Source of the DNA: an uncultured Clostridia bacterium
Lineage (GTDB): Bacteria > Bacillota > Clostridia > Christensenellales > Borkfalkiaceae
Direction of reading: 5' to 3'
NCBI GenBank assembly: GCA_944376455.1
Contig: CALWCO010000011.1
Span: 1-40,134, forward strand
DNA length: 40,134 nt
The position numbers and the translations under genes are program-made. The notes under the pieces are model-generated. The model was not told the DNA's origin and did not search any database. It saw nothing but the letters and a program-made list of their open reading frames with translations. Of this stretch, positions 7,969 through 16,623 are shown piece after piece; position 1 is the first letter of the stretch; every line of letters starts with the position of its first letter.

Positions 7969-9021
7969 CTATTTTTTTAACGGTAAGATGACGTTGAACA
8001 CGGAACCTTTCCCCGGTTGGGAATGTACGAGGATGGCCCCGCCGCAAAGTTCGACGATGCGCTGTGCGACGGACAGTCCCAACCCGTTTCCCTCCGTCGT
8101 ATGGGAAGAATCGCCTTGATAGAACTGATCGAAAATATGCTTGACGGTCTCTTCGTCCATGCCGCACCCCTCGTCGGAAATGCGTACAACGGCGGTGTTA
8201 TTCTTTTTTTCCAGGGAAACGTCGATTTTTCCGCCTTCGGGGCTGAATTTTATGGCGTTGGAGATCAGATTGATCCAGACCTGTTGCAACAGGTCGGCAT
8301 CGCCGCGGAAATTCAAAGCTTCCGCATGGCATTCCACCTGCAGATTTTTGCTTTCGATTTCGCGCATGAATTGGGACAGGGATTGCCTCAACTGTTCGTC
8401 CAGGGCATAGTCGCTCTGCTCTTGCGAGAGTTTCTGTGTGTTCAGTTTGTTGAGCAACAGGATATTTTTCGATAGTTTGGTAAGCCGTCGGCTCTCGTCA
8501 TAGATGATCTGTGCGTATTCCTTGCGTTCTGCTTCTGAAACGTCTTCGGCGAGGAGGAGTTCGGCAAAGCCGTTGATGGTGACCATGGGCGTTTTGAGTT
8601 CATGGGAGAAATTGGAGATGAAGTCGCTGCGCATGATTTTCAGGCCTTTGAGTTCTTCCAGAACGGCGTTCGCGCTCTCGATGGTGTGGTTGGCATAGCG
8701 GCTGTGCGTCAGGGGTATTTTCACGTCAAAATTGCCTTTGGCAATCTGATCGAGGATTTCCTGTATTTTCTGTTCGGAAATCATCAGCGGGGGCGCGACG
8801 ATGCGGAAAATAATCACCGTAATCAGTGCGCTGATGCCGAGCAGTAACAGGATGTACAACAAAAGATTGGCCGTAAGCTCTCCAAGCGAAGAGAGAAAGG
8901 AAGCGAGTCCCCATGTCAGCAGGACGGAAGCGACCAGGCAGAGAAATACAATGATGGTAACGCGCGCCACAAGCGAAAAACGGAAAGGGGGTCTGTGCGT
9001 ATTCTTATTCTTTTCGGACAT
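7969..9021 (-). CDS. Two-component sensor histidine kinase
   Basis: A 350-residue membrane kinase. Two transmembrane helices (about 20-42 and 52-73) are joined by a very short loop, so there is no extracytoplasmic sensor domain. A HAMP-like linker follows, then the dimerisation/phosphoacceptor helix with His140 in SHELKTP. The ATPase domain has the N box (NLISNAIKF), G1 (DEGCGMD), F box (FDQFYQG) and G2 (GNGLGLSVA). It is translated 17 nt overlapping the end of the response regulator gene, so the two are coupled. The minimal sensor region suggests intramembrane or accessory-protein sensing. The signal is unknown. Confidence 0.92.
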   Translation of the reverse strand: MSEKNKNTHRPPFRFSLVARVTIIVFLCLVASVLLTWGLASFLSSLGELTANLLLYILLLLGISALITVIIFRIVAPPLMISEQKIQEILDQIAKGNFDVKIPLTHSRYANHTIESANAVLEELKGLKIMRSDFISNFSHELKTPMVTINGFAELLLAEDVSEAERKEYAQIIYDESRRLTKLSKNILLLNKLNTQKLSQEQSDYALDEQLRQSLSQFMREIESKNLQVECHAEALNFRGDADLLQQVWINLISNAIKFSPEGGKIDVSLEKKNNTAVVRISDEGCGMDEETVKHIFDQFYQGDSSHTTEGNGLGLSVAQRIVELCGGAILVHSQPGKGSVFNVILPLKK

Positions 9022-9688
9022 GGATATCTCCTTTATAGCCTACGCCGCGAATGGTACAAATCCCGATTTCGGGATAGGGCTCTATTTTTTGGCGGATGCG
9101 GTTGATGTGTACCTTGACCGTATCCGAAAAGCTGTCGCTGTCATAGCCCCAGAATTCGTCCATGAGCTGCGGCTTGGTGTATACTTTGTCGGGGTTGGAG
9201 AGCAGGAGGAAGAGAATTTCAAATTCCCGCTTGGGCATGGGTGTCGTCATTCCCCTTGCGGACACGGTCAGTGTGTTGGCGTCAAGCGTGACGGGACCGA
9301 TGTGCAGAATTTTGGAATCGATGACGTGGCAACGTTTCAGAACGGCGTTGATGCGCAAAAGCAATTCTTCCCGATCCACGGGCTTGACGAGATAGTCGTC
9401 GGCGCCGAGGGAAAAGCAGATTTTTTTATCCTCAATGCTTTCTTTCGCCGTCGTGACGATGACGGGCACACGAATATCGTTGAGTTTCAGATATTGCAAC
9501 AATTCGGTGCCGTTCATGACGGGCATCATGATGTCGACGAGCAGGAGATGAATTTTTTGCGCGGCGAGAAGGTTGACGGCCGCTTCGCCGTTTTCGGCGG
9601 TCAGGGGATTAAATCCTGCTTTCTGTAGCCAGATGCTCATCAGTTTTCTTATGTTTTTGTCGTCTTCGACGATGAGTATATTGATCAT
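9005..9688 (-). CDS. OmpR/PhoB-family response regulator
   Basis: Encodes 227 residues. The receiver domain (1-118) has the acidic pair in VEDD, phosphoacceptor Asp52 in VDIMMP, Thr80 and Lys102. A winged-helix DNA-binding domain follows (about 130-222), with KREFEILFLL and the recognition segment VKVHINRIRQKI. It is first in a two-gene operon with the overlapping histidine kinase. GAGGT lies upstream of the ATG. No target operator can be named, although autoregulation is common in this family. Confidence 0.93.
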   Translation of the reverse strand: MINILIVEDDKNIRKLMSIWLQKAGFNPLTAENGEAAVNLLAAQKIHLLLVDIMMPVMNGTELLQYLKLNDIRVPVIVTTAKESIEDKKICFSLGADDYLVKPVDREELLLRINAVLKRCHVIDSKILHIGPVTLDANTLTVSARGMTTPMPKREFEILFLLLSNPDKVYTKPQLMDEFWGYDSDSFSDTVKVHINRIRQKIEPYPEIGICTIRGVGYKGDIHVRKE

Positions 9689-9764
9689 TTCCGATATACC
9701 TCACAGTACGGGATTTTTTCGTTTGCGTATCGACGTGCGGTTACAATGATTCTTTTCGGTAAAA

Positions 9765-9804
9765 ATAACGCTGCCCTTGCCGCGCTTTTGCGCGGCAAGG
9801 GCAG
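9765..9804 (-). terminator. Terminator of the iorA-paaK-acyl-CoA synthetase unit
   Basis: A 15-bp stem (9771-9785 with 9790-9804) with a TTTT loop. On the minus strand GTTATTTTT follows. Confidence 0.8.
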
Positions 9805-9858
9805 CGGCGCGCATACCCGCGTTGTTGTATTTTTTCGCTCCGACCTTTTTGTCTCGGC

Positions 9859-11499
9859 TCAAGCCTTATTTTGTCCGTCCACCAGTTTGTCGGCGTGATA
9901 GGTCTTGCGCAACAGGGGTTTTTCGATCTTTCCCGTGGCGTTGCGCGGTACCTTTGCAAAAATAATGCGGCGGGGGCGTTTATACCGCGGCAGTTCGCGG
10001 CAGAACTCTTCGATTTCTTCCGCCGTACAAGTCGTTCCTTCGGTGGTTTCCACAATGGCGGCGGCGATTTCGCCGAGCCGCGCGTCGGGAATGCCGATGA
10101 CAGCCACGTCTTTGATCTTGGGATATTTGCTCAAAAAGTTCTCGATTTCCACGGGATAGAGGTTTTCGCCGCCGCAGACAATGACGTCCTTTTTTCGATC
10201 GACGAGATAATAGAAACCTTCCTCATCCTGTTTTGCCATGTCGCCCGTTAAGAGCCATTCGCCCCGCATGACCTCGGCGGTGGCTTCGGGGTTATGATAA
10301 TAACACCGCATGATGCCCGGCCCTTTGAGCGCCAGTTCGCCGACTTCGCCGCGATTGACTTCGGTTACGCCGTCCTCTTTGACGATCTTTGCCTCCCAGC
10401 CGTAACCGGGCACGCCGATGGCGCCGACTTTTCGGATATTCTCGACGCCGAGGTGCACCGCGCCGGGGCCGATGGATTCGCTCAATCCGTAGTTGGTGTC
10501 GTATGCCTGTCCGGGAAAGTATTTCTGCCAACGCTTCACCAGGCTTTGCGGCACGGGCTGTGCGCCGATGTGCATCAGGCGGAATTGTCTGACGTGGTAA
10601 TTTTCCAGTTTCAGACTGCCGTTGTCCAGTTTTTCCAGGATATCTTGCGCCCAGGGCACGAGCAGCCACACGATGGTGCAACGTTCGTTGGAGATGGCTT
10701 CCAGAATGGTTTCGGGCTTGACGCCGCGCAGGAGCACGGCCTTGCCTGCCGAAATCAGACTGCCCATCCAGTGCATTTTCGCGCCCGTATGATAGAGGGG
10801 CGGAATGCACAAAAAGACGTCGTCGCGCGTCTGCCCGTGGTGTTTCTGTTCGACGGCCGCCGCGTGCGACAGGGCGCGATGGGCGTGCAGGATGGCTTTG
10901 GGGAATCCCGTCGTGCCGCTGGAAAAATAGATGGCGGCATCGTCATCCTCGCAAATTTCTATGTCGGGCAGGACGGAGGAATAGTTGCTCACCTGCCGGT
11001 CATAATCTTCGGCGAAAGTCGGGCAGAACGTATTTCCCACGAAAAAGAGAATGCGCGTCTTGCCGATGTCGTCGGCGATTTCTTCCACGCGCCCGATGAA
11101 TTCGGGCCCGAAAAACAGAATATTGACGTCGGCGAGCTCCACGCAATAGCGTATTTCCTCGGCGGTATAGCGAAAGTTCAGCGGTACGGCAACGCCGCCC
11201 GTTTTGAGAATGCCGAAATAGATGGGAAGCCATTCCAGACAGTTCATGAGCAGGATTCCCACTTTATCGCCCTTTTTCACGCCGCGGGAAAGCAGCAGGT
11301 TGGCGACGCGGTTGGCTTTTTCGTTGAACACGTTCCAGGAAATTTCCCGCCGGTAATGGCAAAGGGGATTGGTTTCGACCAAAGAATATTCCCGCCAGGT
11401 GCGGCGGCGTTTTTCCTGAATGTCGGGGTTCAGTTCGACCAGCGCGATGTCGTTGGGATAGAGCGCGGCATTGCGCTCCAATAATTTCGTAATGGGCAT
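9859..11499 (-). CDS. Acyl-CoA synthetase (AMP-forming, class I adenylate ligase)
   Basis: A 546-residue ANL-superfamily enzyme. The P-loop motif YFSSGTTGFPKA is near residue 191, the A5 region is NYGLSESIGP, and the A7-A8 block GDM...GFYYLVDRKKDVIVCGGENLYPVEIE is present. The C-terminal catalytic Lys lies in NATGKIEK. It activates a carboxylic acid to acyl-AMP and then to acyl-CoA. Chain preference is uncertain. Downstream of iorAB and paaK on the same strand, it could act on aryl or branched acids. The ribosome site is weak (AAGAGA), and a repeat-rich leader (11559-11625) separates it from paaK, so it may be differently expressed. Confidence 0.88.
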   Translation of the reverse strand: MPITKLLERNAALYPNDIALVELNPDIQEKRRRTWREYSLVETNPLCHYRREISWNVFNEKANRVANLLLSRGVKKGDKVGILLMNCLEWLPIYFGILKTGGVAVPLNFRYTAEEIRYCVELADVNILFFGPEFIGRVEEIADDIGKTRILFFVGNTFCPTFAEDYDRQVSNYSSVLPDIEICEDDDAAIYFSSGTTGFPKAILHAHRALSHAAAVEQKHHGQTRDDVFLCIPPLYHTGAKMHWMGSLISAGKAVLLRGVKPETILEAISNERCTIVWLLVPWAQDILEKLDNGSLKLENYHVRQFRLMHIGAQPVPQSLVKRWQKYFPGQAYDTNYGLSESIGPGAVHLGVENIRKVGAIGVPGYGWEAKIVKEDGVTEVNRGEVGELALKGPGIMRCYYHNPEATAEVMRGEWLLTGDMAKQDEEGFYYLVDRKKDVIVCGGENLYPVEIENFLSKYPKIKDVAVIGIPDARLGEIAAAIVETTEGTTCTAEEIEEFCRELPRYKRPRRIIFAKVPRNATGKIEKPLLRKTYHADKLVDGQNKA

Positions 11500-11558
11500 A
11501 ATAAAAGATCTCTTGCGCGGAACGGATTCCCGCGTCTTTCCTCGGTTGGAGTGTGGGA

Positions 11559-11591
11559 TATATTCGGAGTATATTCGAAGTATACGGTCGG
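11559..11591. repeat. Three imperfect 11-nt tandem repeats
   Basis: TATATTCGGAG, TATATTCGAAG and TATACGGTCGG follow each other without spacer, about one helical turn apart. They lie upstream of the acyl-CoA synthetase start and may be protein-binding sites. Confidence 0.5.
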
Positions 11592-11595
11592 ATAC

Positions 11596-11625
11596 GTCGC
11601 GCGCACGCTTTGGCGTGCGCGCGAC
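11596..11625. other. 13-bp GC-rich hairpin without U-tract
   Basis: GTCGCGCGCACGC pairs with GCGTGCGCGCGAC around a 4-nt loop, just after paaK. No T-run follows on either strand. It may stabilise the upstream mRNA end or act as a processing site rather than a terminator. Confidence 0.55.
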
Positions 11626-11650
11626 GGAAGCGACACAGTGGTTTACGGGA

Positions 11651-12949
11651 TCAATAGAGTTTACGGTTATCGATGACGCGCACCGCCTTGCCTTCGCTGC
11701 GGGTGATGCTCTTCGGCGGCAACAGGTGTACAGTCGCCGAGAGGCCGAGCATGGACTTGAGTGCGGCGGTCAGCTTTTTCTTCGCCATGGCGAGGGAGTC
11801 CTCGTCCGCAGGCATGCCCGGCTTCAATTCCACGTTGATGTCCAGCGTATCCGTGTTGTTGGCGCGGTCGACGTGGATCTGATAGTTGGCTTCATACCCG
11901 TTGTTGAGAAGTACGGTTTCGATCTGAGAGGGGAACACGTTGACGCCGCGGATGATGAGCATATCGTCGCTGCGGCCCATGGGCTTGCTCATCTTGACGA
12001 GCGTGCGCCCGCACGAGCATTTCTTGCGGGAGAGCACGCAAATATCTTTTGTGCGGTAACGCAGGAGCGGGAACGCTTCCTTGTCCAAAGAGGTGAATAC
12101 CAGTTCGCCCTTTTCGCCGTCGGGCAGGACTTTGCCCGTTTCGGGATCGATGATTTCGGGGTAGAAATGATCTTCGCAGATGTGCATGCCCGTCTGCTCG
12201 CAACACTCGAAGGCGACTCCCGGACCCGAAGTTTCGGTCAGCCCGTAGATGTCATATGCCTTGATGCCGAGCTTTTGCTCGATGTCGCGGCGCATCTCTT
12301 CCGTCCATGCCTCCGCGCCGAAAATACCCGCGCGCAAGCTGATTTTGTCCCGCAAGCCCTTTTCTTCGATGGCTTCGGCGAGGTAGAGGGCGTAAGAGGG
12401 GGTGCAGCAGAGGAAGGTGGCGTGCAGATCGATCATGAACTGAATTTGACGGTCGGTGTTGCCCGAAGAGGTCGGGATGGTCAGACAGCCGACCTTGTGC
12501 GAACCGCCATCCAGTCCGGGACCGCCCGTGAACAGGCCGTAACCGTAGCTGACCTGCACCACGTCGTCCTTGTTTCCGCCCGCCGCCACGATGGCGCGGG
12601 CGCAGCATTCTTCCCAGAGATCCAAGTCTTTCTGGGTATAGAAGGCAACCACGCGTTTGCCGGTCGTGCCGGAAGTGGACTGAATGCGCACGCAATCGGT
12701 GAGGGGGAGAGCCAGAAGTCCGTAAGGGTACGCCTCCCGCAGGTCGTCTTTGGTGAGGAAGGGCAACAAATGCAAATCGTCCACGCTGCGGATGTCTTCG
12801 GGCTTGACGCCCTTTTCGTCCATCTTTTTGCGGTAATATTCCACGTTTTCATAGACGCGCTTGACCTGTTTGACCAGTTTTTCGTTCTGCATGGCGCGCA
12901 TGGCGGCGGGCGACATCGTTTCCTTTTCGGGTTGATAGAATGTGTTCAT
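11651..12949 (-). CDS. paaK: Phenylacetate-CoA ligase family (PaaK-type)
   Basis: A 432-residue AMP-forming ligase. The motif QSTSGTTGKR (residues ~90-99) binds ATP phosphates, YGLTETSGPGVAFEC is typical of PaaK, and GRSDDMLIIRGVNVFPSQIE opens the C-terminal domain with the catalytic Lys near the end (SEGKAVRV). It joins phenylacetate or a related aryl acid to CoA. Immediately downstream of iorAB, it matches the common anaerobe arrangement in which IOR makes aryl-acetyl-CoA and the ligase runs toward acid plus ATP, or activates acids for reductive amination. The indole- and phenyl-acetate preference cannot be told. Confidence 0.92.
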   Translation of the reverse strand: MNTFYQPEKETMSPAAMRAMQNEKLVKQVKRVYENVEYYRKKMDEKGVKPEDIRSVDDLHLLPFLTKDDLREAYPYGLLALPLTDCVRIQSTSGTTGKRVVAFYTQKDLDLWEECCARAIVAAGGNKDDVVQVSYGYGLFTGGPGLDGGSHKVGCLTIPTSSGNTDRQIQFMIDLHATFLCCTPSYALYLAEAIEEKGLRDKISLRAGIFGAEAWTEEMRRDIEQKLGIKAYDIYGLTETSGPGVAFECCEQTGMHICEDHFYPEIIDPETGKVLPDGEKGELVFTSLDKEAFPLLRYRTKDICVLSRKKCSCGRTLVKMSKPMGRSDDMLIIRGVNVFPSQIETVLLNNGYEANYQIHVDRANNTDTLDINVELKPGMPADEDSLAMAKKKLTAALKSMLGLSATVHLLPPKSITRSEGKAVRVIDNRKLY

Positions 12950-13062
12950 CGTTTTCTCTTTTTTCCTTAAAATATTATTGTGTTTTTTGAATGCGGAGTT
13001 CGTCCGTCATTGGTTTCGTTATGCAGACAGAAAAATCTGACAGGGAGCAAACGCAAAAGCCG

Positions 13063-13635
13063 TCAGTGATTCCTGCCCAGATCGAAGGCTTTCAGGTTCA
13101 TTTCTACAAATTTTGCGGGCACGCATTCGCGGATGGCCTGTTTCCAGTCTTCGACGGGGAAGTCAAAATATTTGGACAGCCTGCCCATCAGCACGATGTT
13201 GACGGCTTTCAGACTTCCCGCTTCGGCGGCGAGGCTCAAACAGTCCGATGCATCGACGTTGAGTCCCAGCGCGCGCATCTTTTCCACGAGATTTTCGGGA
13301 TAGCTCATTGCGCCCGTGATTACGGGCATGGGGTCGGTCTGTTGGGTGTTGGTGACGATAACGCCGTCGGGTTTCAGATACTCCGTCCAGCGTGCGGCTT
13401 CCAACAGTTCGAAAGATACGATGAAATCGGCTTCGCCCTTGTCGATGATGGGGGAATATACCTTGTCCCCATAGCGCACATAGGTTACGACGCTGCCGCC
13501 GCGCTGGCTCATGCCGTGCACTTCGGATACTTTCACGTCGTGTCCGTAGTTCAGAAGGAGATGCCCGAGCAACTTGCTGGCGAGGAGGGAACCCTGTCCG
13601 CCCACGCCGACGATCATGATGTTTTTCGTTTCCAT
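13063..13635 (-). CDS. iorB: Indolepyruvate:ferredoxin oxidoreductase, beta subunit
   Basis: A 190-residue gamma-type 2-oxoacid oxidoreductase domain with GVGGQGSLLASKLLG at the N-terminus and SEVHGMSQRGGSV. It pairs with IorA. The start is the ATG at 13635 because GGGAGGT lies just upstream. It begins 22 nt after iorA ends, so the two are co-transcribed. The complex oxidises aryl pyruvates, from deaminated Trp, Phe and Tyr, to aryl-acetyl-CoA and CO2 while reducing ferredoxin. Confidence 0.94.
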   Translation of the reverse strand: METKNIMIVGVGGQGSLLASKLLGHLLLNYGHDVKVSEVHGMSQRGGSVVTYVRYGDKVYSPIIDKGEADFIVSFELLEAARWTEYLKPDGVIVTNTQQTDPMPVITGAMSYPENLVEKMRALGLNVDASDCLSLAAEAGSLKAVNIVLMGRLSKYFDFPVEDWKQAIRECVPAKFVEMNLKAFDLGRNH

Positions 13636-13657
13636 AATTGTTCTTTTACCTCCCTTT

Positions 13658-15391
13658 TCACTGTTCCGAAATGGCGCCGAATTTGCACAGCTGCTTGCAC
13701 ACGCCGCACCCGAGGCACAGCGTCTTGTCGATGACGGCTTTTCCGTCATGGATACTGATGGCGGGGCAACCGAGTTTCATGCACATTTTGCAGTTTTTGC
13801 ACTTGTCTTTATCGACGATAAAGGGCGGGTTATGCTTGACGTATTTGAGCAACGCGCACGGACGGCGGCTGATGATGACCGACGGTTCGTCTGCGGCGAG
13901 TTCTTCTTTCAAAACCTTTTCACTCTCGGCAAGGTCATAGGGATCGACGACCCGCACGCGCGTAAAGCCCATGGAACGGCAGAGCGCTTCCAGGTCGATT
14001 TTTCCCGCGGGATCGCCCTTGATGTTGTATCCCGTCGTGGGGTTCTGCTGATGCCCCGTCATACCCGTGATGGAGTTGTCCAGAATGATGACGGTGGAAT
14101 TGCTTTGGTTATAGGCGATGTTGGCGAGCCCCGTCATGCCCGAGTGCATGAAGGTGCTGTCCCCGATGACGGCGACCGTCTTTCCTTCACTCTCTTTGCC
14201 GAGGGCTTTGTTAAATCCGTGAATGCCCGAAACGGACGCGCCCATGCAGGTGGAAATGTCAAGGGCGCAGAGGGGCGGCGTTGCACCCAGCGTGTAACAA
14301 CCGATGTCCCCGAATACCGTGCATTTGTTTTTGGCGAGGAGATAGAACATCCCTCTGTGCGGGCACCCCGCGCACATGACGGGCGGACGGGCGGGAATGG
14401 CGTCGTCCAGTTTCTTCCCCGTCGGGACGTTGCGGCCGAATGCCGCGGCGATCATGTTCTGGGAATATTCGTCCTCGAGCGGGAGAATATCCTTGCCCTT
14501 GACGTTCAGGCCGAGCAGGCGGCAGTGGTTCTCGATGACGGGGTCGAGCTCTTCGACGACGGCGAGTTCTTCGACGCCCGCGGCAAATTCACGGATGAGT
14601 TTGTCGGGGAGGGGATAGACCATGCCGAGTTTGAGCACGCTTGCGTCCGCGCCGAACACTTCCTTGACGTATTGATAGGAGGTGCTGGACGTGATGATGC
14701 CGAGTTTTCTGTCTCCCCATTCGATGCGGTTCAAAGGAGACGTTTCGGCATATTCGGCGATCGCGCGGGTACGCGCTTCGACCAAGGGATGTTTCTTCTT
14801 GGCATTGCCGGGCATCATGACGTTTTTCTGAATGTTCTTTATGTACGGTTTTTCGGGCGGCACGATGCGTTCGTGCGTCTCCACGATGCTCTGCGAATGC
14901 GACACGCGCGTGCACATTTTTATGAACACGGGGGTGTCGAATTGTTCGGAAAGCTCAAAGGCGAGCTTGGTGAATTCCAGGGCTTCCGCGCTGTCGGCGG
15001 GCTCCAGCATGGGCACCTTCGCCGCGATGGCATAGTGCCTCGAATCCTGCTCGTTCTGCGAGGAATGCATGCCAGCATCATCGGCGACGCATATGACCAT
15101 GCCTGCATTTATACCCGTATACGAGATGGTGAAAAGGGGATCGGCGGCGACGTTCAGCCCGACGTGTTTCATGGCGCAAAAGCTCCGTTTGCCGCCCATG
15201 CTCGCGCCGAAGGCGACTTCCATCGCTACTTTTTCGTTCGGCGCCCATTCGCAGTAGATTTCATCGAACTTTGCGGCTTCCTCGGTGGTCTCCGTACTCG
15301 GCGTACCGGGATAGGAGGACGCCACCGCGCAGCCCGCTTCGTACAGTCCGCGCGCCAGCGCCGCGTTGCCCAGCATCAGTTGTTTGCTCAT
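13658..15391 (-). CDS. iorA: Indolepyruvate:ferredoxin oxidoreductase, alpha subunit
   Basis: A 577-residue thiamine-diphosphate enzyme. The N-terminal pyrimidine-binding domain has SYPGTPSTE. The central pyrophosphate-binding domain has CAGCPHRG and GDSTFMHSG...NIAYNQSNSTVIILDNSITGMTG, with the GDS...N motif. The C-terminus holds two 4Fe-4S motifs, CKNCKMCMKLGCP and CLGCGVCKQLC. All domains are intact. It is the first gene of iorA-iorB-paaK, with its own promoter at 15525-15553 and a good AAAGGAGAAA ribosome site. It is oxygen-sensitive in known members, consistent with an anaerobe. Confidence 0.96.
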   Translation of the reverse strand: MSKQLMLGNAALARGLYEAGCAVASSYPGTPSTETTEEAAKFDEIYCEWAPNEKVAMEVAFGASMGGKRSFCAMKHVGLNVAADPLFTISYTGINAGMVICVADDAGMHSSQNEQDSRHYAIAAKVPMLEPADSAEALEFTKLAFELSEQFDTPVFIKMCTRVSHSQSIVETHERIVPPEKPYIKNIQKNVMMPGNAKKKHPLVEARTRAIAEYAETSPLNRIEWGDRKLGIITSSTSYQYVKEVFGADASVLKLGMVYPLPDKLIREFAAGVEELAVVEELDPVIENHCRLLGLNVKGKDILPLEDEYSQNMIAAAFGRNVPTGKKLDDAIPARPPVMCAGCPHRGMFYLLAKNKCTVFGDIGCYTLGATPPLCALDISTCMGASVSGIHGFNKALGKESEGKTVAVIGDSTFMHSGMTGLANIAYNQSNSTVIILDNSITGMTGHQQNPTTGYNIKGDPAGKIDLEALCRSMGFTRVRVVDPYDLAESEKVLKEELAADEPSVIISRRPCALLKYVKHNPPFIVDKDKCKNCKMCMKLGCPAISIHDGKAVIDKTLCLGCGVCKQLCKFGAISEQ

Positions 15392-15524
15392 TCTTTATTT
15401 CTCCTTTCTTCTTATCGGTATTGCATCACATAGAATGACGGTTTGTCCTTTGCCTGTCGCTTCGCTTGTCCGTTATCCTTTCCGCGGGCGCACGCCGCGC
15501 AGGCAAAAAAATCATATCTTTTCT

Positions 15525-15553
15525 ATTATAGTACAAAAAGCGCGATTTGTAAA
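15525..15553 (-). promoter_or_regulatory. Promoter of the iorA operon
   Basis: Minus strand TTTACA (15553-15548), 17-nt spacer, consensus TATAAT (15530-15525). It lies right after the amidohydrolase stop codon. Confidence 0.75.
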
Positions 15554-15563
15554 TACCCAAATT

Positions 15564-16406
15564 CTATAATTGCAATAATTTTTTTGCATTTTCACCCAAG
15601 ATCTGCCTTTTTTCCTCTTCGGAGAGGGGCTGGCGGCGAATCAGGGCGAGCTGTGCGGCGTGATCGCTCCAAGGACTGTCCGTGCCGAACAGCACTCTGT
15701 CCGCGCCGTGCAGGCGGATGATTTCCGTAAATTCCTCTTCGGGGAGCGGTTGCAACCGCTCCGATTGCGGCACGGAGGACTGATAGCCGAAACTGCCGCA
15801 GGAGAAGGAAGTGTCCAGATAAAGGGGTTGACCGCAGAGGTATTTTTTCACGTCCTCCCACATCATCCATCCGCCCATATGCGCCATGACGAGTTTGCGC
15901 GGCTTGACATCGTCGAGGAGCTTTCGCGCCCGCGCGGGCGTGCTCCAACCGCCCGCAATGCCGATGTCCACGCCGCCGTGTACGCTCACGATCAGCCCCA
16001 GTTCGTCCGCATACCCGACGATGCGTTCATAGCGTATGTCGTCGAGATTGACCTGCTGATAGGCGGGGTGCAATTTGATTCCCTTCAGACCGAGCGCGGC
16101 GATGCGTTTGAGTTCCGATTTATAATCGGGCGTGTCGGGATGTATGCCGCCGAAGGAGAAGACGCGCGTTTGAGCCGTATGCTCGTTTAGGAGCGCGGCG
16201 GCGTCGTTGATTTTTGTGGTTTTGAGGGGGTTGGTAACCACGGGCAGGACGACGGCGAGGTCGATGCCGTTGGCTTTGAGTTTTTCGCTCAGCCCTTCCG
16301 TCGTTCCGTCCGAAAAACTTTCCGTACGGCTCTTTTGTTTGAGCAGTTCAATGGTCGCCGCGGCGATCTTATCGGGGAAAGTATGCGTGTGAAAATCGAT
16401 GACCAT
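15564..16406 (-). CDS. Amidohydrolase-family metal-dependent hydrolase
   Basis: A 280-residue TIM-barrel amidohydrolase 2-type protein. The N-terminal metal motif DFHTHTF is followed by IKLHPAYQQV, SVHGG and MAHMGGW, and by the C-terminal metal Asp in FGTDSPW. The length and motifs match the aminocarboxymuconate-semialdehyde decarboxylase/TIM-barrel hydrolase group. The start at 16406 has GGAGG upstream; a longer frame reaching 16472 lacks a ribosome site. The substrate is not recognisable. It lies upstream of iorA on the same strand, but iorA has its own promoter, so a shared pathway is only possible. Confidence 0.82.
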   Translation of the reverse strand: MVIDFHTHTFPDKIAAATIELLKQKSRTESFSDGTTEGLSEKLKANGIDLAVVLPVVTNPLKTTKINDAAALLNEHTAQTRVFSFGGIHPDTPDYKSELKRIAALGLKGIKLHPAYQQVNLDDIRYERIVGYADELGLIVSVHGGVDIGIAGGWSTPARARKLLDDVKPRKLVMAHMGGWMMWEDVKKYLCGQPLYLDTSFSCGSFGYQSSVPQSERLQPLPEEEFTEIIRLHGADRVLFGTDSPWSDHAAQLALIRRQPLSEEEKRQILGENAKKLLQL

Positions 16407-16450
16407 AATTCTTGCCTCCGTCGGCACCCGATCGGGGGCCGCTACCGTCA

Positions 16451-16459
16451 AGTATAGCA
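16451..16459 (-). promoter_or_regulatory. Extended -10 promoter of the amidohydrolase gene
   Basis: Minus strand TGCTATACT gives an extended -10 about 45 nt before the ATG. The -35 region is not clear. Confidence 0.4.
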
Positions 16460-16554
16460 CAAAACCCGTCAAAATAAAAACGCTTTTGCACCGTTATCGC
16501 CCGATTGCATAAAAATTCGAAAGAAAGATAAGGAATTTTGCCGCTTGACGTCAA

Positions 16555-16587
16555 ACGGGAGCGCGGAATGTATATCCGCGCTCCCGT
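16555..16587 (-). terminator. Terminator-like hairpin after the large surface protein gene
   Basis: ACGGGAGCGCGGA (16555-16567) pairs with TCCGCGCTCCCGT (16575-16587). The U-tract on the minus side is short (TTT), so efficiency may be modest. Confidence 0.6.
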
Positions 16588-16623
16588 TAAGGTCGTTTGA
16601 AAGAGTAAAACTTTTTTGCATCC

